Shown here piece after piece: positions 1 to 10,789 of a stretch of 64,000 bases of DNA. The notes under the pieces were generated by a model. It was not told the origin of the DNA. It did no database searches and worked only from the letters and a program-made list of their open reading frames with translations. The stretch is from Inia geoffrensis. Its lineage: Eukaryota; Chordata; Mammalia; Artiodactyla; Iniidae. Position 1 is the first letter of the stretch. Each line of letters begins with the position of its first letter. The DNA is taken from contig CM070910.1 of the NCBI GenBank assembly GCA_036417435.1, positions 80,522,784 through 80,586,783 of the forward strand, written 5' to 3'. A program made the position numbers and the translations under genes.

Positions 1-716
1 CAGCGTTAGGATTCGGGTTGGGGTTAGGGTTAGGGAGTGGTGTGGGATTAGGGTACAGTTTAGTGTTTGACAACGATTAAGGGTTAGCGTACGTGTGAGG
101 GCACGAGTTAGTGTTGGTGTACTGGTTAAGATTAGGACAAGGGTGAGGGTATGGCTTTGGGTGAGTGAGGGTTAGGATTCGGGTTAGGGTTAGGGTTAGG
201 AAATGGGGAGGGATTAGGGTACAGTTTAGGGTACAAAAATGCTTAAGGGTTAGCGTACGTGTGAGGGCACGAGTTAGTGTTGGTGTACTGGTTAAGATTA
301 GGGCACGGGTGAGGGTAAGGCTTCGGTTTAGGGCCAGGGTTAGGATTCTGGTTAGGGTTAGGGTTAGGGAATGGATAGGGATTAGGGTAATATTTAGGAT
401 ACGACAACGCTTTAGCGTTAACGTACGTGTGAGGGCACGAGTTAGGGTTGGTGTACTGGTTAAGATTAGGGCACGGGTGAGGGTAAGGCTTTTAGTGAGG
501 GTCAGTGTTAGGATTTGTGTTAGGGTTAGGGTTAGCGAATGGTGAGGGATTAAGGTACTGTTTAGGGTATGACAGTGATCAAGGGTTAGCGTACGTGTGA
601 TGGCACGGTTTAGTGTTGGTGTACTGGTTAAGATTAGGTCACGGGTGAGGGTAAGGCTTCGGTTGAGGGTCAGGGTTAGGATTCGGGTTGGGGTTAGGGT
701 TAGGGAATGGTGAGGG

Positions 717-884
717 ATTAGGGTACAGTTTAGGGTTTGACAACGATTAAGGGTTAGCGTACGGGTGAGGGCATGAGTTAGTGTTGGTGTACTGGTTAAG
801 ATTAGGGCACGGGTGAGGGTAAGGCTTCGGTTTAGGTCCAGGGTTAGGATTCTGGTTAAGGTTAGGGTTAGGGCATGGATAGGG
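717..884 (+). repeat. Representative monomer, subfamily 1 (168 bp)
   Basis: A 168 bp unit running from one ATTAGG to the next. Subfamily 1 is recognised by a CAACGCTTAAGGG-like or CAACGATTAAGGG-like segment near hexamers 5-6, then GCGTACGTGTGAGGGCACGAG or a close variant, then GTTGGTGTACTGGTTAAGATTAG. GTAC recurs at hexamers 2, 4, 8 and 13, and a run of near-perfect TTAGGG lies at hexamers 22-26. This subfamily is the commonest one in the left and middle domains. The boundaries are a convention, since a tandem repeat has no natural start. Confidence 0.85.
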
Positions 885-1282
885 ATTAGGGTAATATTTA
901 GGATACGACAACGCTTTAGCGTTAACGTATGTGTGAGGGCTCGAGTTAGGGTTGGTGTACTGGTTAAGATTAGGGCACGGGTGAGGGTAAGGCTTTTAGT
1001 GAGGGTCAGTGTTAGGATTTGTGTTAGGGTTAGGGTTAGCGAATGGTGAGGGATTAAGGTACTGTTTAGGGTATGACAGCGATCAAGGGTTAGACGACGT
1101 GTGAGGGCACGAGTTAGTGTTGGTGTACTGGTTAAGATTAGGGCATGGGTGAGGGTATGGCTTCGGGTGAGGGTGAGGATTAGGATTCGGGTTAGGGTTA
1201 GGGTTAGGAAATGGGGAGGAATTAGGGTACAGTTTAGGGTACAACAACGCTTAAAGGTTAGCGTACGTGTGAGGGCATGGTT

Positions 1283-2810
1283 TAGTGTTGGTGTACTGCT
1301 TAAGAATAGGTCACAGGTGAGGGTAAGGCTTCAGGAGAGGGTCAGGGTTAATATTCGGGTTAGGGTTAGGGTTACCGATTGGGGATCGATTAGGGTACAG
1401 TTTAGTGCACGGCAACGCTTAAGGGTTAGCGTCCGTGTGAGGGCACGAGTTAGTGTTGGTGTACTGGTTAAGTTTAGGGCACTTGTGAGAGTAAGGCTTC
1501 GGGTTAGGGACACTTTTAGGGATCGGGTTAGGGTTAAGGTTAGGCAATGGGGAGGGATTAGGGTACAGGTTAGGGTATGGCAACAGCTTAGGGTGAGCCT
1601 ACGTTGGAAGGCATGGTTTAGTGTTGATATACTGGTTAAAATTAGGACACGGGTGAGGGTAAAGCTTCGGGTCAGGGTCAGTGTTTGCTTTAGGTTTAGG
1701 GTTAGTGTTAGGGAATGGGGAGGGATTAGGGTACAGTTAAGGGTACGACAATGCTTAAGGGTTAGAATATGTGTGAGGGCACAAGTTAGTGTTGGTGTAC
1801 TGGTTAAGATTAGGGCACGGGTGATGGTAAGGCTCTGAGTGAGGGTCAGTGTTAGGATTTGTGTTAGGGTTAGGGTTAGGGAATGGTGAGGGATTAAGGT
1901 ACTGTTTAGGGTATGACAGCGATCAAGGGTTAGCGTACGTGTGAGGGCACGAGTTAGTGTTGGTGTACTGGTTAAGATTAGGGCACGGGTGAGGGTAAGG
2001 CTTCAGGTGAGGGTCAGGGTTAGGATTCGGGTTAGGGTTAAGGTTAGGGAATGGGGAGGGATTAGGGTACAGTTTAGCATATGACAACGCTTAACTGTTA
2101 GCGTACGTGTGAAGGCATGAGTTAGTTTTGGTGTACTGGCTAAGATTAGGGCACGGGTGAGGGTAAGTCTTCGGGTGAGGGACAGGATTAGGGATCGGGT
2201 TAGGGTTATGGTTAGGAAATGGGGAGGGATTAGGTTCCAGGTTAGTGTATGGAAACGGTTTAGAGTTCGTGTACGTGTGAGGGCACAGGTTAGTATTGAT
2301 ATATTGATTAAGATTAGGGCACGGGTGAATGTAAGGCTTCTGGGGAGAGTCAGGTTTAGGGTTAGGTTTAGGGTTAGTGAATGGAGAGGGATTAGGGTAC
2401 AGGTTAGGGTACGGCTGCAGTTTACGGTTAACGTACGTGTGAGGCCACAGTTTCTTGTTAGTGTACTGGTTAAGATTAGGACACGGGTGAGGTTAAGGCC
2501 TCGGAAGAGAGTCATGTTTAGGGTTAGGGTTAGGGTTACGGAATCGGGAGGGATTAGTGTACAGGTTAGGGTACGGCAATAATTTAGTGTTAGAATATGT
2601 TGGAGGTCATGGGTTAGTGCTGATGTACAGGTTAAAATTAGTACACGGGTGAGGGTAAAGCTTCGGGTGAATGTCAGGTTTAGGGTTCGGATTAGGGTTA
2701 GCATTGGGGAATTGATAGGGATTAGGGTAGAGGTTATGGTACGGCTGTTGTTTAGGGTTAGCGTACCTGTGAGGGCATGGTTTCGTGTTGGCGTACTGGT
2801 TAAGATTAGG
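1283..2810 (+). repeat. HOR segment, copy of 13,363-14,890 (offset 12,080 bp)
   Basis: This 1.5 kb stretch matches 13,363-14,890 at a constant offset of 12,080 bp (about 72 monomers). Shared features include the unusual GGGGATCGATTAGG near 1,384, the GGCTCTGAGTG monomer near 1,828, and the GTATGGAAACGG monomer near 2,250. Similarity stops sharply on the left, inside a monomer, and on the right just after the GTTGGCGTACTGGTTAAG near 2,790. Breakpoints were placed by eye and may be off by tens of bases. Confidence 0.7.
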
Positions 2811-5800
2811 TCACAGGTGAGGGTAAGGCTTTGGGTGACGGTCAGGATTAGGATTAGGGTTAGGGTTACAGTTAGGGAATGGGAGGGATTAGGCTAGAGT
2901 TTAGGGTACGACAACGCTTAAGGGTTAGCGTACGTGTGTAGGCACGAGTTAGTGTTGGTGTACTGGTTAATATTAGGGCAGGGGTGAGGTTAAGGCTTAG
3001 GGTGAGGGTCAGGGCTAGAATTCGGGTTAGGTTTAGCGTTAGGGAATGGGGAAGGATTATGGTACAGTTTAGGGTACGACAGCGCTTAAGGGTTAATGTA
3101 CGTGTGAGAGCACGTGTTAGGGTTGGTGTACTGTTTAAGATTAGGGCACGGATGATGGTAAGGGTTCGGGTGGGTGTCAGGGTTAGGATTCGTGTTAGGT
3201 TTAGGGTTAGGGAATGAGGAGGGATTAGGGTACAGGTTAGGTTATGACAACACTTAAGGGTTATGGTACGTGTGAGGGCACGAGTTATGGTTGGTGTACT
3301 GGTTTAGATTAGGGCACGGGTGAGTGTAAGGACTCTGAAGAGGGTCAGGTTTAGGGTTTGGTTTAGGTTTAGAGTTCAGGAATGGGGAGTTATTAGGGTA
3401 CATGTTAGGTTATGTCAACGGGTTAGGGTTAGCCTACGTTGGAGGGCATGTGTTAGTGTTGGTGTACTGGTTAAAATTAGGACACGGGTGAGTGTAAATC
3501 TTCGGGTGAGTGTCAGGTTTAGGTTTAGTATTCGGGTTAGGGTCAGGGTTACGGAATGGGGAGGGATTAGGGTACAGTTTAGGGTACGACTACGCTTAAG
3601 GGTTAACGTACGTGTGAGGTCACAAGTTAGTGTTGGTGTACTGGTTAAGATTAGGGCACGGGTGAGGGTAAGGCTTCGGGTGAAGGTTAGGGTTACGATT
3701 TTGGTTAGTTTTAGGGTTAGGAAATGTGAAGGGATTAGGGTACATTTCAGGGTACGACAACACTTAAGCGTTAGTGTACGTGTGAGGGCACGAGTTAGTG
3801 TTGGTGTCCTGATTAAGATTAGGGCATGGGTGAGGGTAAGGCCATGGAAGAGGGTCAGGTTTAGGGTTTCGTTTAGGGTTAGGGTTAGGTAAAGGGGAGG
3901 GATTAGGGTACAGATTAGGGTACGGCAACGGTTTAGGGTTAGCCTACGTTGGAGGGCATGGTTTAGTGTTGATGCACTTGTTAAAATTAGGACACTGGTG
4001 AGGGTAAAGCTTCGAGTGAGTGTCAGGGTTAGGGTTCGGGTTCGGGTTAGGGTTAGGGAATGGGGAGGGATTACGGTACAGTTTATGGTACGACAACGCT
4101 TAAGGGTTAGCGTAAGTGTGAGGGCACCAGTTAGTGTTGGTGTACTGGTTAAGATTAGGGCACGGGTGAAGGTAAGGCTTCGGATGAGAGAAAGGATTAG
4201 GGATCGGTTTAGGGTTAGGTTTAGGAATTGTGGAGGGTTTACGGTACAGGTTAGGCTACGGCAATGGTTTAGTGTTAGCCTACGTTGGAGGGCATGGGTT
4301 AGTGTTGATTTATTGCTTAAAATTAGGACATGGGTGAGGGTAAAATTTCGGGTGAGTGTTAGGTTTACGGTTCAGGTTAGGGTTAGGGTTAGGGAATGGA
4401 GAGGGATTAGCGTACAAGTAAGGGTACGGCTACGGTTTAGCGTTAGCGTACGTGTGATGGCACGGTTTAGTGTTGGTGTGCTGGTTAAGATTAGGTCACG
4501 GGTGAAGGTAAGGCTTCGGTTGAGGGTCAGGGTTAGGATTCGGGTTGGGGTTAGTGTTAGGGAATGGTGAGGGATTAGGGTACAGTTTAGGGTTTGACAA
4601 CGATTAAGGGTTAGCGTACGTGTGAGGGCACGAGTTAGTGTTGGTGTACTGGTTAAGATTAGGGCACGGGTGAGGGTAAAGCTTCGGTTTAGGGCCAGGG
4701 TTAGGATTCTGGTTAGGGTTAGGGTTAGACAATGGATAGGTATTAGGGTAATATTTAGGATACGACAACGCTTTGGCATTAACGTACGTGTGAGGTCACG
4801 AGTTAGGGTTGGTGTACTGGTTAAGATTAGGGCACGGGTGAGGGTAAGACTTCGGTTTAGGGCCAGGGTTAGGATTCTGGTTAGGGTTAGGGTTAGGGAA
4901 TGGATAGGGATTAGGGTAATATTTAGGATACGACAACGCTTTAGCGTTAACGTACGTGTGAGGGCACGAGTTAGGGTTGGTGTACTGGTTAAGATTAGGG
5001 CACGGGTGAGGGTAAGGCTTTTAGTGAGGGTCAGTGTTAGGATTTGTGTTAGGGTTAGGGTTAGCGAATGGTGAGGGATTAAGGTACTCTTTAGGGTATG
5101 ACAGCGATCAAAGGTTAGCGGACGTGTGAGGGCACGAGTTAGTGTTTGTGTACTGGTTAAGATTAGGGCATGGGTGAGGTTATGGCTTCGGGTGAGGGTG
5201 AGTGTTAGGATTCGGGTTAGGGTTAGGGTTAGGAAATGGGGAGGGATTAGGGTACAGTTTAGGGTACAACAACGCTTAAGGGTTAGCGTATGTGTGAGGG
5301 CATGAGTTAGTGTTGGTGTACTGGTTAAGAATAGGGCTTGGGTGAGTGTAAGGCTTCGGGTTAGGGACAGTTTTAGGGATCGGGTTAGGGTTAGAATTAG
5401 GCAATGGGGAGGGATTAGGGTACAGGTTAGGGTACGGCAACGGTTTAGGTTGCGAATACGTTGGAGGGCATGGTTTAGTGTTGATGTACTGGTTAAAATT
5501 AGGACACGCGTGAGGGTAATGCTTCGTGTGAGGGTCAGGTTTAGGATTAGGGTTAGGGTTAGTGATAGGGAATGGGGAGGGATTCGGGTACGCTTTATGG
5601 TATAGCTGCAGTTTAGGGTTAGCGTATGTGTGAGGGCACGGTTTAGTGTTGGTGTACTGGTTATGATTAGGTCACTGGTGAGTGTAAGGCTTCGGGTGAG
5701 GGTCAGGGTTAGGATTCGGGTTAGGTTTAGTATTAGGGAATGGTGAGGGATTAGGGTACAATTTAGTGTAAGACAACACTTAAGGGTTAGCGTACGTGTG

Positions 5801-7330
5801 AGGGCATGAGTTAGTGTTGGTGTACTGGTTAAGATTAGGTCACGGGTGAGAGTAAGGCTTCGGGTGATGGTCAGGTTTAGTGTTTGGGTTAGGGTTAGGG
5901 TTAGTGATTGGGGAGGGATTAGGGTACAGTTTAGGGTATGACAACGCTTAAGTGTTAGTGTGCGTGTGAGGGCACGAGTCAGCGTTGGTGTACTGGTTAA
6001 GATTAGGGCCCGGGTGAGGGTAAGGCTTCGGGTGATTGGTAGGTTTATGGTTAGGGTTAGAGTTAGAGTTAGGGAATGGGAGGGATTAGGGTACAGGTTA
6101 GGGTACGACAACACTTAAGGATTAGAGTACATGTGAGTGCACAAGTTAGTGTTGGTGTACTGGTTAAGATTTGGGCACGGGAGAGGGTAAGGTTTCAGGT
6201 GAGGGTCAGGGTTAGGATTCGTGTTAGAGTTAGGGTTAGGGAATGGGGAGGGATTGGGGTACAGGTTAAGGTACGGCAACGGTTTAGGGTTAGCCTACTT
6301 TGGAGGGCAGGGGTTAGTGTGGATGTCCTGGTTAAAATTAGAACACTGTTGAGGGTAAAGTTTTGGTCGAGTGTCAGGGTTAGGGTTCGGGTTAGGGTTA
6401 GGATTACGGAATGGAGAGCGATTAGGGTACAGGTTAGAATACGACAATGCTTAAGTGTTAGCATACGTGTGAGGGCACCATTTAGTGTTGCTGTATCGGT
6501 TAATATTAGGTGATGGGTGAGGGTAAGGCTTCGGGTGAGGTTCAAGTTTAGGATTAGGGTTAGGGTTAGAGTTAGGGAATGGGGAGGGATTAGGGTACAG
6601 GTTAATGTACGGCAACGGTTTAGGGTTAGCCTACGTTGGAGGGCATGGTTTATTGTTTATATACTGGATAAATAAGGACACGGGTGAGGGTAATGCATCG
6701 GGTGAGTTTTAGGGTTAGGGTTCGGGTTAGGGTTAGGGTTAGGGAATGGAGAGGGATTAGGATAGAGGTTAGGGTATGGCAGTTGTTTAGGGTTAGCGTA
6801 TATGTGAGGGCACAGTTTAGTGTTGGCGTACTGGTTAAGATTAGGTCACAGGTGAGGGTAAGGCTTCAGATGAGGGTCAAGATTAGGATTCGGGTTACGG
6901 TTAGAGTTAGGGAATGGGGAGGGATGAGGGTACAGTTTAGGGTTCGACAAAGTTTAAGGGTTAGCATACGTGTGAGGCCACGAGTTAGTGTTGGTGTACT
7001 GGTTAAGATTAGTGCATGGGTGAGGGTAGGGCTTCGGGTGAGAGAAAGGATTAGGGACCGGTTTAGGGTTAGTGTTAGGCAATGTGGAGGGTTTAGGGTA
7101 CAGATTAGTCTACGGCAATAGTTTAGGGTTAACCTACGTTGGAGGGAATGTGTTAGGGTTGATTTACTGCTTAAAATTATGACATGGGTGAGGGTAAAAC
7201 TTCGGGAGAGTGTTAGGGTTAGGGTTCGGTTTAGAGTTAGGGTTAGTGAATGGAGAGGGATTAGCGTACAAGTAAGGGTACAGCTGCGGTTTAGCGTTAA
7301 CGTACGTGTGATGGCACGGTTTAGTGTTGG
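2205..7330 (+). repeat. Long HOR block, copy I (matches 17,795-22,750)
   Basis: This block matches 17,795-22,750. The offset is 15,590 bp up to about 4,570 and 15,422 bp from about 4,740 on, so copy II lacks one whole monomer (168 bp) that is present here at about 4,571-4,739. Diagnostic monomers in order: GTATGGAAACGG (about 2,250), GGACTCTGAAGAGG (about 3,330), GGAATTGTGGAGGG (about 4,223), GTAATATTTAGGATACG (about 4,748 and 4,916), and the TAATGCATC landmark at 6,691. It is one of three copies of the same block order, the third starting near 24,486. Confidence 0.75.
4400..7250 (+). repeat. 17-monomer HOR unit, first of a tandem pair
   Basis: Sequence from about 4,400 matches the sequence starting 2,852-2,854 bp downstream, which makes this the first copy of a tandem pair with 7,251-10,195. 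The shared start is the subfamily monomer carrying GATTAGCGTACAAGTAAGGG (about 4,405 and 7,259). The pair runs through the TAATGCATC landmark in both copies (6,691 and 9,543). 2,852 bp is 17 monomers. This register overlaps the longer block at 2,205-7,330 because the same DNA takes part in more than one repeat alignment. Confidence 0.7.
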
Positions 7331-10195
7331 TGTACTGGTTAAGATTAGGTCACGGGTGAGGGTAAGGCTTCGGTTGAGGGTCAGCGTTAGGATTCGGGTT
7401 GGGGTTAGGGTTAGGGAATGGTGTGGGATTAGGGTACAGTTTAGTGTTTGACAACGATTAAGGGTTAGCGTACGTGTGAGGGCACGAGTTAGTGTTGGTG
7501 TACTGGTTAAGATTAGGGCAAGGGTGAGGGTATGGCTTTGGGTGAGTGAGGGTTAGGATTCGGGTTAGGATTAGGTTTAGGAAATGGGGAGGGATTAGTG
7601 TACAGTTTAGGGTACAACAATGCTTAAGGGTTAGCGTACGTGTGAGGGCACAATTTAGTGTTGGTGTACTGGTTAAGATTAGGGCACGGGTGAGGTTAAG
7701 GCTTCGGTTTAGGGCCAGGGTTAGGATTCTGGTTAGCGTTAGGGTTAGGGAATGTATAGGGATTAGGGTAATATTTAGGATATGACAACGCTTTAGCGTT
7801 AACGTACGTGTGAGGGCACGAGTTAGTGTTGGTGTACTGGTTAAGATTAGGGCACGGGTGAGGGTAAGGCTTTTAGTGAGGGTCAGTGTTAGGATTTGTG
7901 TTAGGGTTAGGGTTAGCGAATGGTGAAGAATTAAGGTACTGTTTAGGGTATGACAGTGATCAAGGGTTAGCAGACGTGTGAGGGCACGAGTTAGTGTTGG
8001 TGTACTGGTTAACATTAGGGCATGGGTGAGGGTATGGCTTCAGGTTAGGGTGAGGGTTAGGATTCGGGTTACGGTTAGGGTTAGGAAATGGGGAGGAATT
8101 AGGGTACAGTTTAGGGTACAACAACGCTTAAATGTTAGCGTACGTGTGAGGGCACGAGTTAGTGTTGGTGTACTGGTTAAGTATAGGGCATGGGTGAGGG
8201 TAAGGCTTCGGGTTAGGGGCAGTTTTAGGGATCGGGTTAAGGTTAGAATTAGGCAATGGGGAGGGATTAGGGTACAGGTTAGGGTACGGCAACGGTTTAT
8301 GTTGCGAATACGTTGGAGGACATGGTTTAGTGTTGATGTACTGGTTAAAATTAGGACACGGGTGAGGTTAATGCTTCGTGTGAGGGTCAGGTTTAGGATT
8401 AGGGTTAGGGTTAGTGATAGGGAATGGGGAGGGATTCGGGTACTCTTTATGGTATGGCTGCAGTTTAGGTTTAGCCTATGTGTGAGGGCCCGGTTTAGTG
8501 TTGCTGTACTGCTTAAGATTAGGTCACTGGTGAGTGTAAGGCTTCGGGTGAGGGTCAGGGTTAGGATTCGGGTTAGGGTTAGGATTAGGGAATGGTGAGG
8601 GATTAGGGTACAATTTATTGTAAGACAACACTTAAGGGTTAGCGTACGTGTGAGGGCACGAGTTAGTGTTAGTGTACTGGTTAAGATTAGGTCACGGGTG
8701 AGAGTAAGGCTTCGGGTGATGGTCAGGTTTAGGGTTTGGGTTAGGGTTAGGGTTAGGGATTGGGGAGGGATTAGGGTACAGTTTAGGGTATGACAACGCT
8801 TAAGTGTTAGTGTGCGTGTGAGGGCACGAGTCAGTGTTGGTGTACTGGTTAAGATTAGGTCCCGGGTGAGGGTAAGGCTTCGGGTGAGTGTCAGGTTTAC
8901 GGTTAGGGTTAGAGTTAGAGTTAGGGAATGGGAGGGATTAGGGTACAGGTTAGGGTACGACAACACTTAAGGATTAGAGTACATGTGAGTGCACATGTTA
9001 GTGTTGGTGTACTGGTTAAGATTAGGGCACGGGAGAGAGTAAGGTTTCGGGTGAGGGTCAGGGTTAGGATTCGTGTTAGAGTCAGGGTTAGGGAATGGGG
9101 AGGGATTGGGGTACAGGTTAAGGTACGGCAACGGTTTAGGGTTAGCCTACTTTGGAGGGCAGGGGTTAGTGTGGATGTCGTGGTTAAAATTAGAACACGG
9201 GTGAGGGTAAAGTTTTGACCGAGTGTCAGGGTTAGGGCTCAGGTTAGGGTTAGGATTACGGAATGGAGAGCGATTAGGGTACAGGTTAGAGTACGACAAT
9301 GCTTAAGTGTTAGCATACGTGTGAGGGCACCATTTAGTGTTGCTGTATCGGTTAATATTAGGTGATGGGTGAGGGTAAGGCTTCGGGTGAGAGTCAAGTT
9401 TAGGATTAGGGTTAGGGTTAGAGTTAGGGAATGGGGAGGGATTAGAGTACAGGTTAATGTACGGCAACGGTTTAGGGTTAGCCTACGTTGGAGGGCATGG
9501 TTTGTTGTTTATGTACTGGATAAATTAGGACACGGGTGAGGGTAATGCATCGGGTGAGTTTTAGGGTTAGGGTTCGGGTTAGGGTTAGGGTTAGGGAATG
9601 GAGAGGGATTAGGGTAGAGGTTAGGGTACGGAAGTTGTTTAGGGTTATCGTATATGTGAGGGCACAGTTTAGTGTTGGCGTACTGGTTAAGATTAGGTCA
9701 CAGGTGAGGGTAAGGCTTCAGATGAGGGTCAAGATTAGGATTCGGGTTACGGTTAGAGTTAGGGAATGGGGAGGGATTAGGGTACAGTTTAGGGTTCGAC
9801 AAAGTTTAAGGGTTAGCGTACGTGTGAGGGCACGAGTTAGTTTTCGTGTACTGGTTAAGATTAGTGCATGGGTGAGGGTAAGGCTTCGGGTGAGAGAAAG
9901 GATTAGGGATCGGTTTAGGGTTAGTGTTAGGCAATGTGGATGGTTTAGGGTACACGTTAGGCTACGGCAATGGTTTAGGGTTAACCTACGTTGGAGGGCA
10001 TGGGTTAATGTTGATTTACTGCTTAAAATTAGGACATGGGTGAGGGGAAAACTTCAGGGGAGTGTTAGGGTTATGGTTCGGTTTAGAGTTAGGGTTAGTG
10101 AATGGAGAGGGATTAGCGTACAGGTTAGGTTACGGCTGCGGTTTAGGGTTAGCGTACGTGTGAGGGCACGGTTTAGTGTTGGTGTACTGGTTAAG
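7251..10195 (+). repeat. 17-monomer HOR unit, second of a tandem pair
   Basis: Second copy of the 2,852 bp unit that begins near 4,400. Agreement ends near 10,195, where this copy continues into a monomer with AAGAATAGGTCACAGG. The first copy has AAGATTAGGTCACGGG at the equivalent place near 7,345 and then repeats. The first bases of the window (1 onward) closely match 7,382 onward in this copy, so base 1 falls inside another copy of the same unit. Confidence 0.7.
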
Positions 10196-10789
10196 AATAG
10201 GTCACAGGTGAGGGTAAGGCTTGAGGAGAGGGTCAGGGTTAATATTCCCGTTAGGGTTAGTGTTACCGATTGGGGATGGATTAGGGTACAGTTTATTGCA
10301 CGGCAACGCTTAAGGGTTAGCGTCCGTGTGAGGGCACGAGTTAGTGTTGGTGTACTGGTTAAGTTTAGGGCACGGGTGAGGGTAAGGCTTCGGGTTAGGG
10401 ACACTTTTATGGATCGGGTTAGGGTTAAGGTTAGGCAATGGGGAGGGATTAGGGTACAGGTTAGGGTACGGCAACAGCTTAGGGTTAGCCTACGTTGGAA
10501 GGCATGGTTTAGTGTTGATATACTGGTTAAAATTAGGACACGGGTGAGGGTAAAGCTTCGGGTCAGGGTCAGTGTTTGCTTTACGTTTAGGGTTAGTGTT
10601 AGGGAATGGGGAGGGATTAGGGTACAGTTAAGGGTACGACAATGCTTAAGGGTTAGAATATGTGTGAGGGCACAAGTTAGTGTTGGTGTACTGGTTAAGA
10701 TTAGGGCACGGGTGATGGTAAGGCTCTGAGTGAGGGTCAGTGTTAGGATTTGTGTTAGGGTTAGGGTTAGCGAATGGTGAGGGATTAGG
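7600..10789 (+). repeat. 19-monomer HOR unit, copy 1 of an adjacent tandem pair (3,189 bp)
   Basis: Bases from about 7,600 match bases 3,189-3,190 downstream without a break, and the second copy starts where the first ends. This is the cleanest tandem HOR pair in the left domain. Landmarks agree: TAATGCATC 9,543 and 12,732; the CAACAATGCTTAAGGG monomer near 7,616 and 10,806; the CTGCAGTTTAGG monomer near 8,459 and 11,649. 3,189 bp is 19 monomers, two more than the neighbouring 2,852 bp register. Confidence 0.75.
10448..10615 (+). repeat. Representative monomer, subfamily 2 (168 bp)
   Basis: A 168 bp unit of a second subfamily, scattered among subfamily 1 units in the left and middle domains. 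It differs at linked sites: GGCAAC followed by GTTTAGGG or GCTTAGGG in place of CGCTTAAGGG, GCCTACGTTGGA(A/G)GGCATGG in place of GCGTACGTGTGAGGGCACG, TTAAAATTAGGACAC in place of TTAAGATTAGGGCAC, and GGTAAAGCTTC in place of GGTAAGGCTTC. The linked differences recur in many copies (for example near 1,570, 3,910, 13,640, 19,510 and 29,400), so this is a real subfamily and not random decay. Confidence 0.8.

Noticed and set aside
417..440. Palindromes GTTAAC and ACGTACGT as protein-binding sites
   Set aside because: They occur in one monomer type as small changes of GTTAGC-GTACGT and are expected from the hexamer sequence. There is no context for a binding site.
717..884. CENP-B box in the monomer (CTTCGGGTGAGGGTCAGG region)
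   Set aside because: It shares TTCG and an A at the right distance, but the CGGG core is not at the required position. I found no match in the consensus.
717..884. Short hairpin CGTG-TGAGGG-CACG as a conserved structural element
   Set aside because: The arms are only 4 bp, do not extend further, and are broken in subfamily 2 (CGTTGGAGGGCATG). This is too weak to call a structure.
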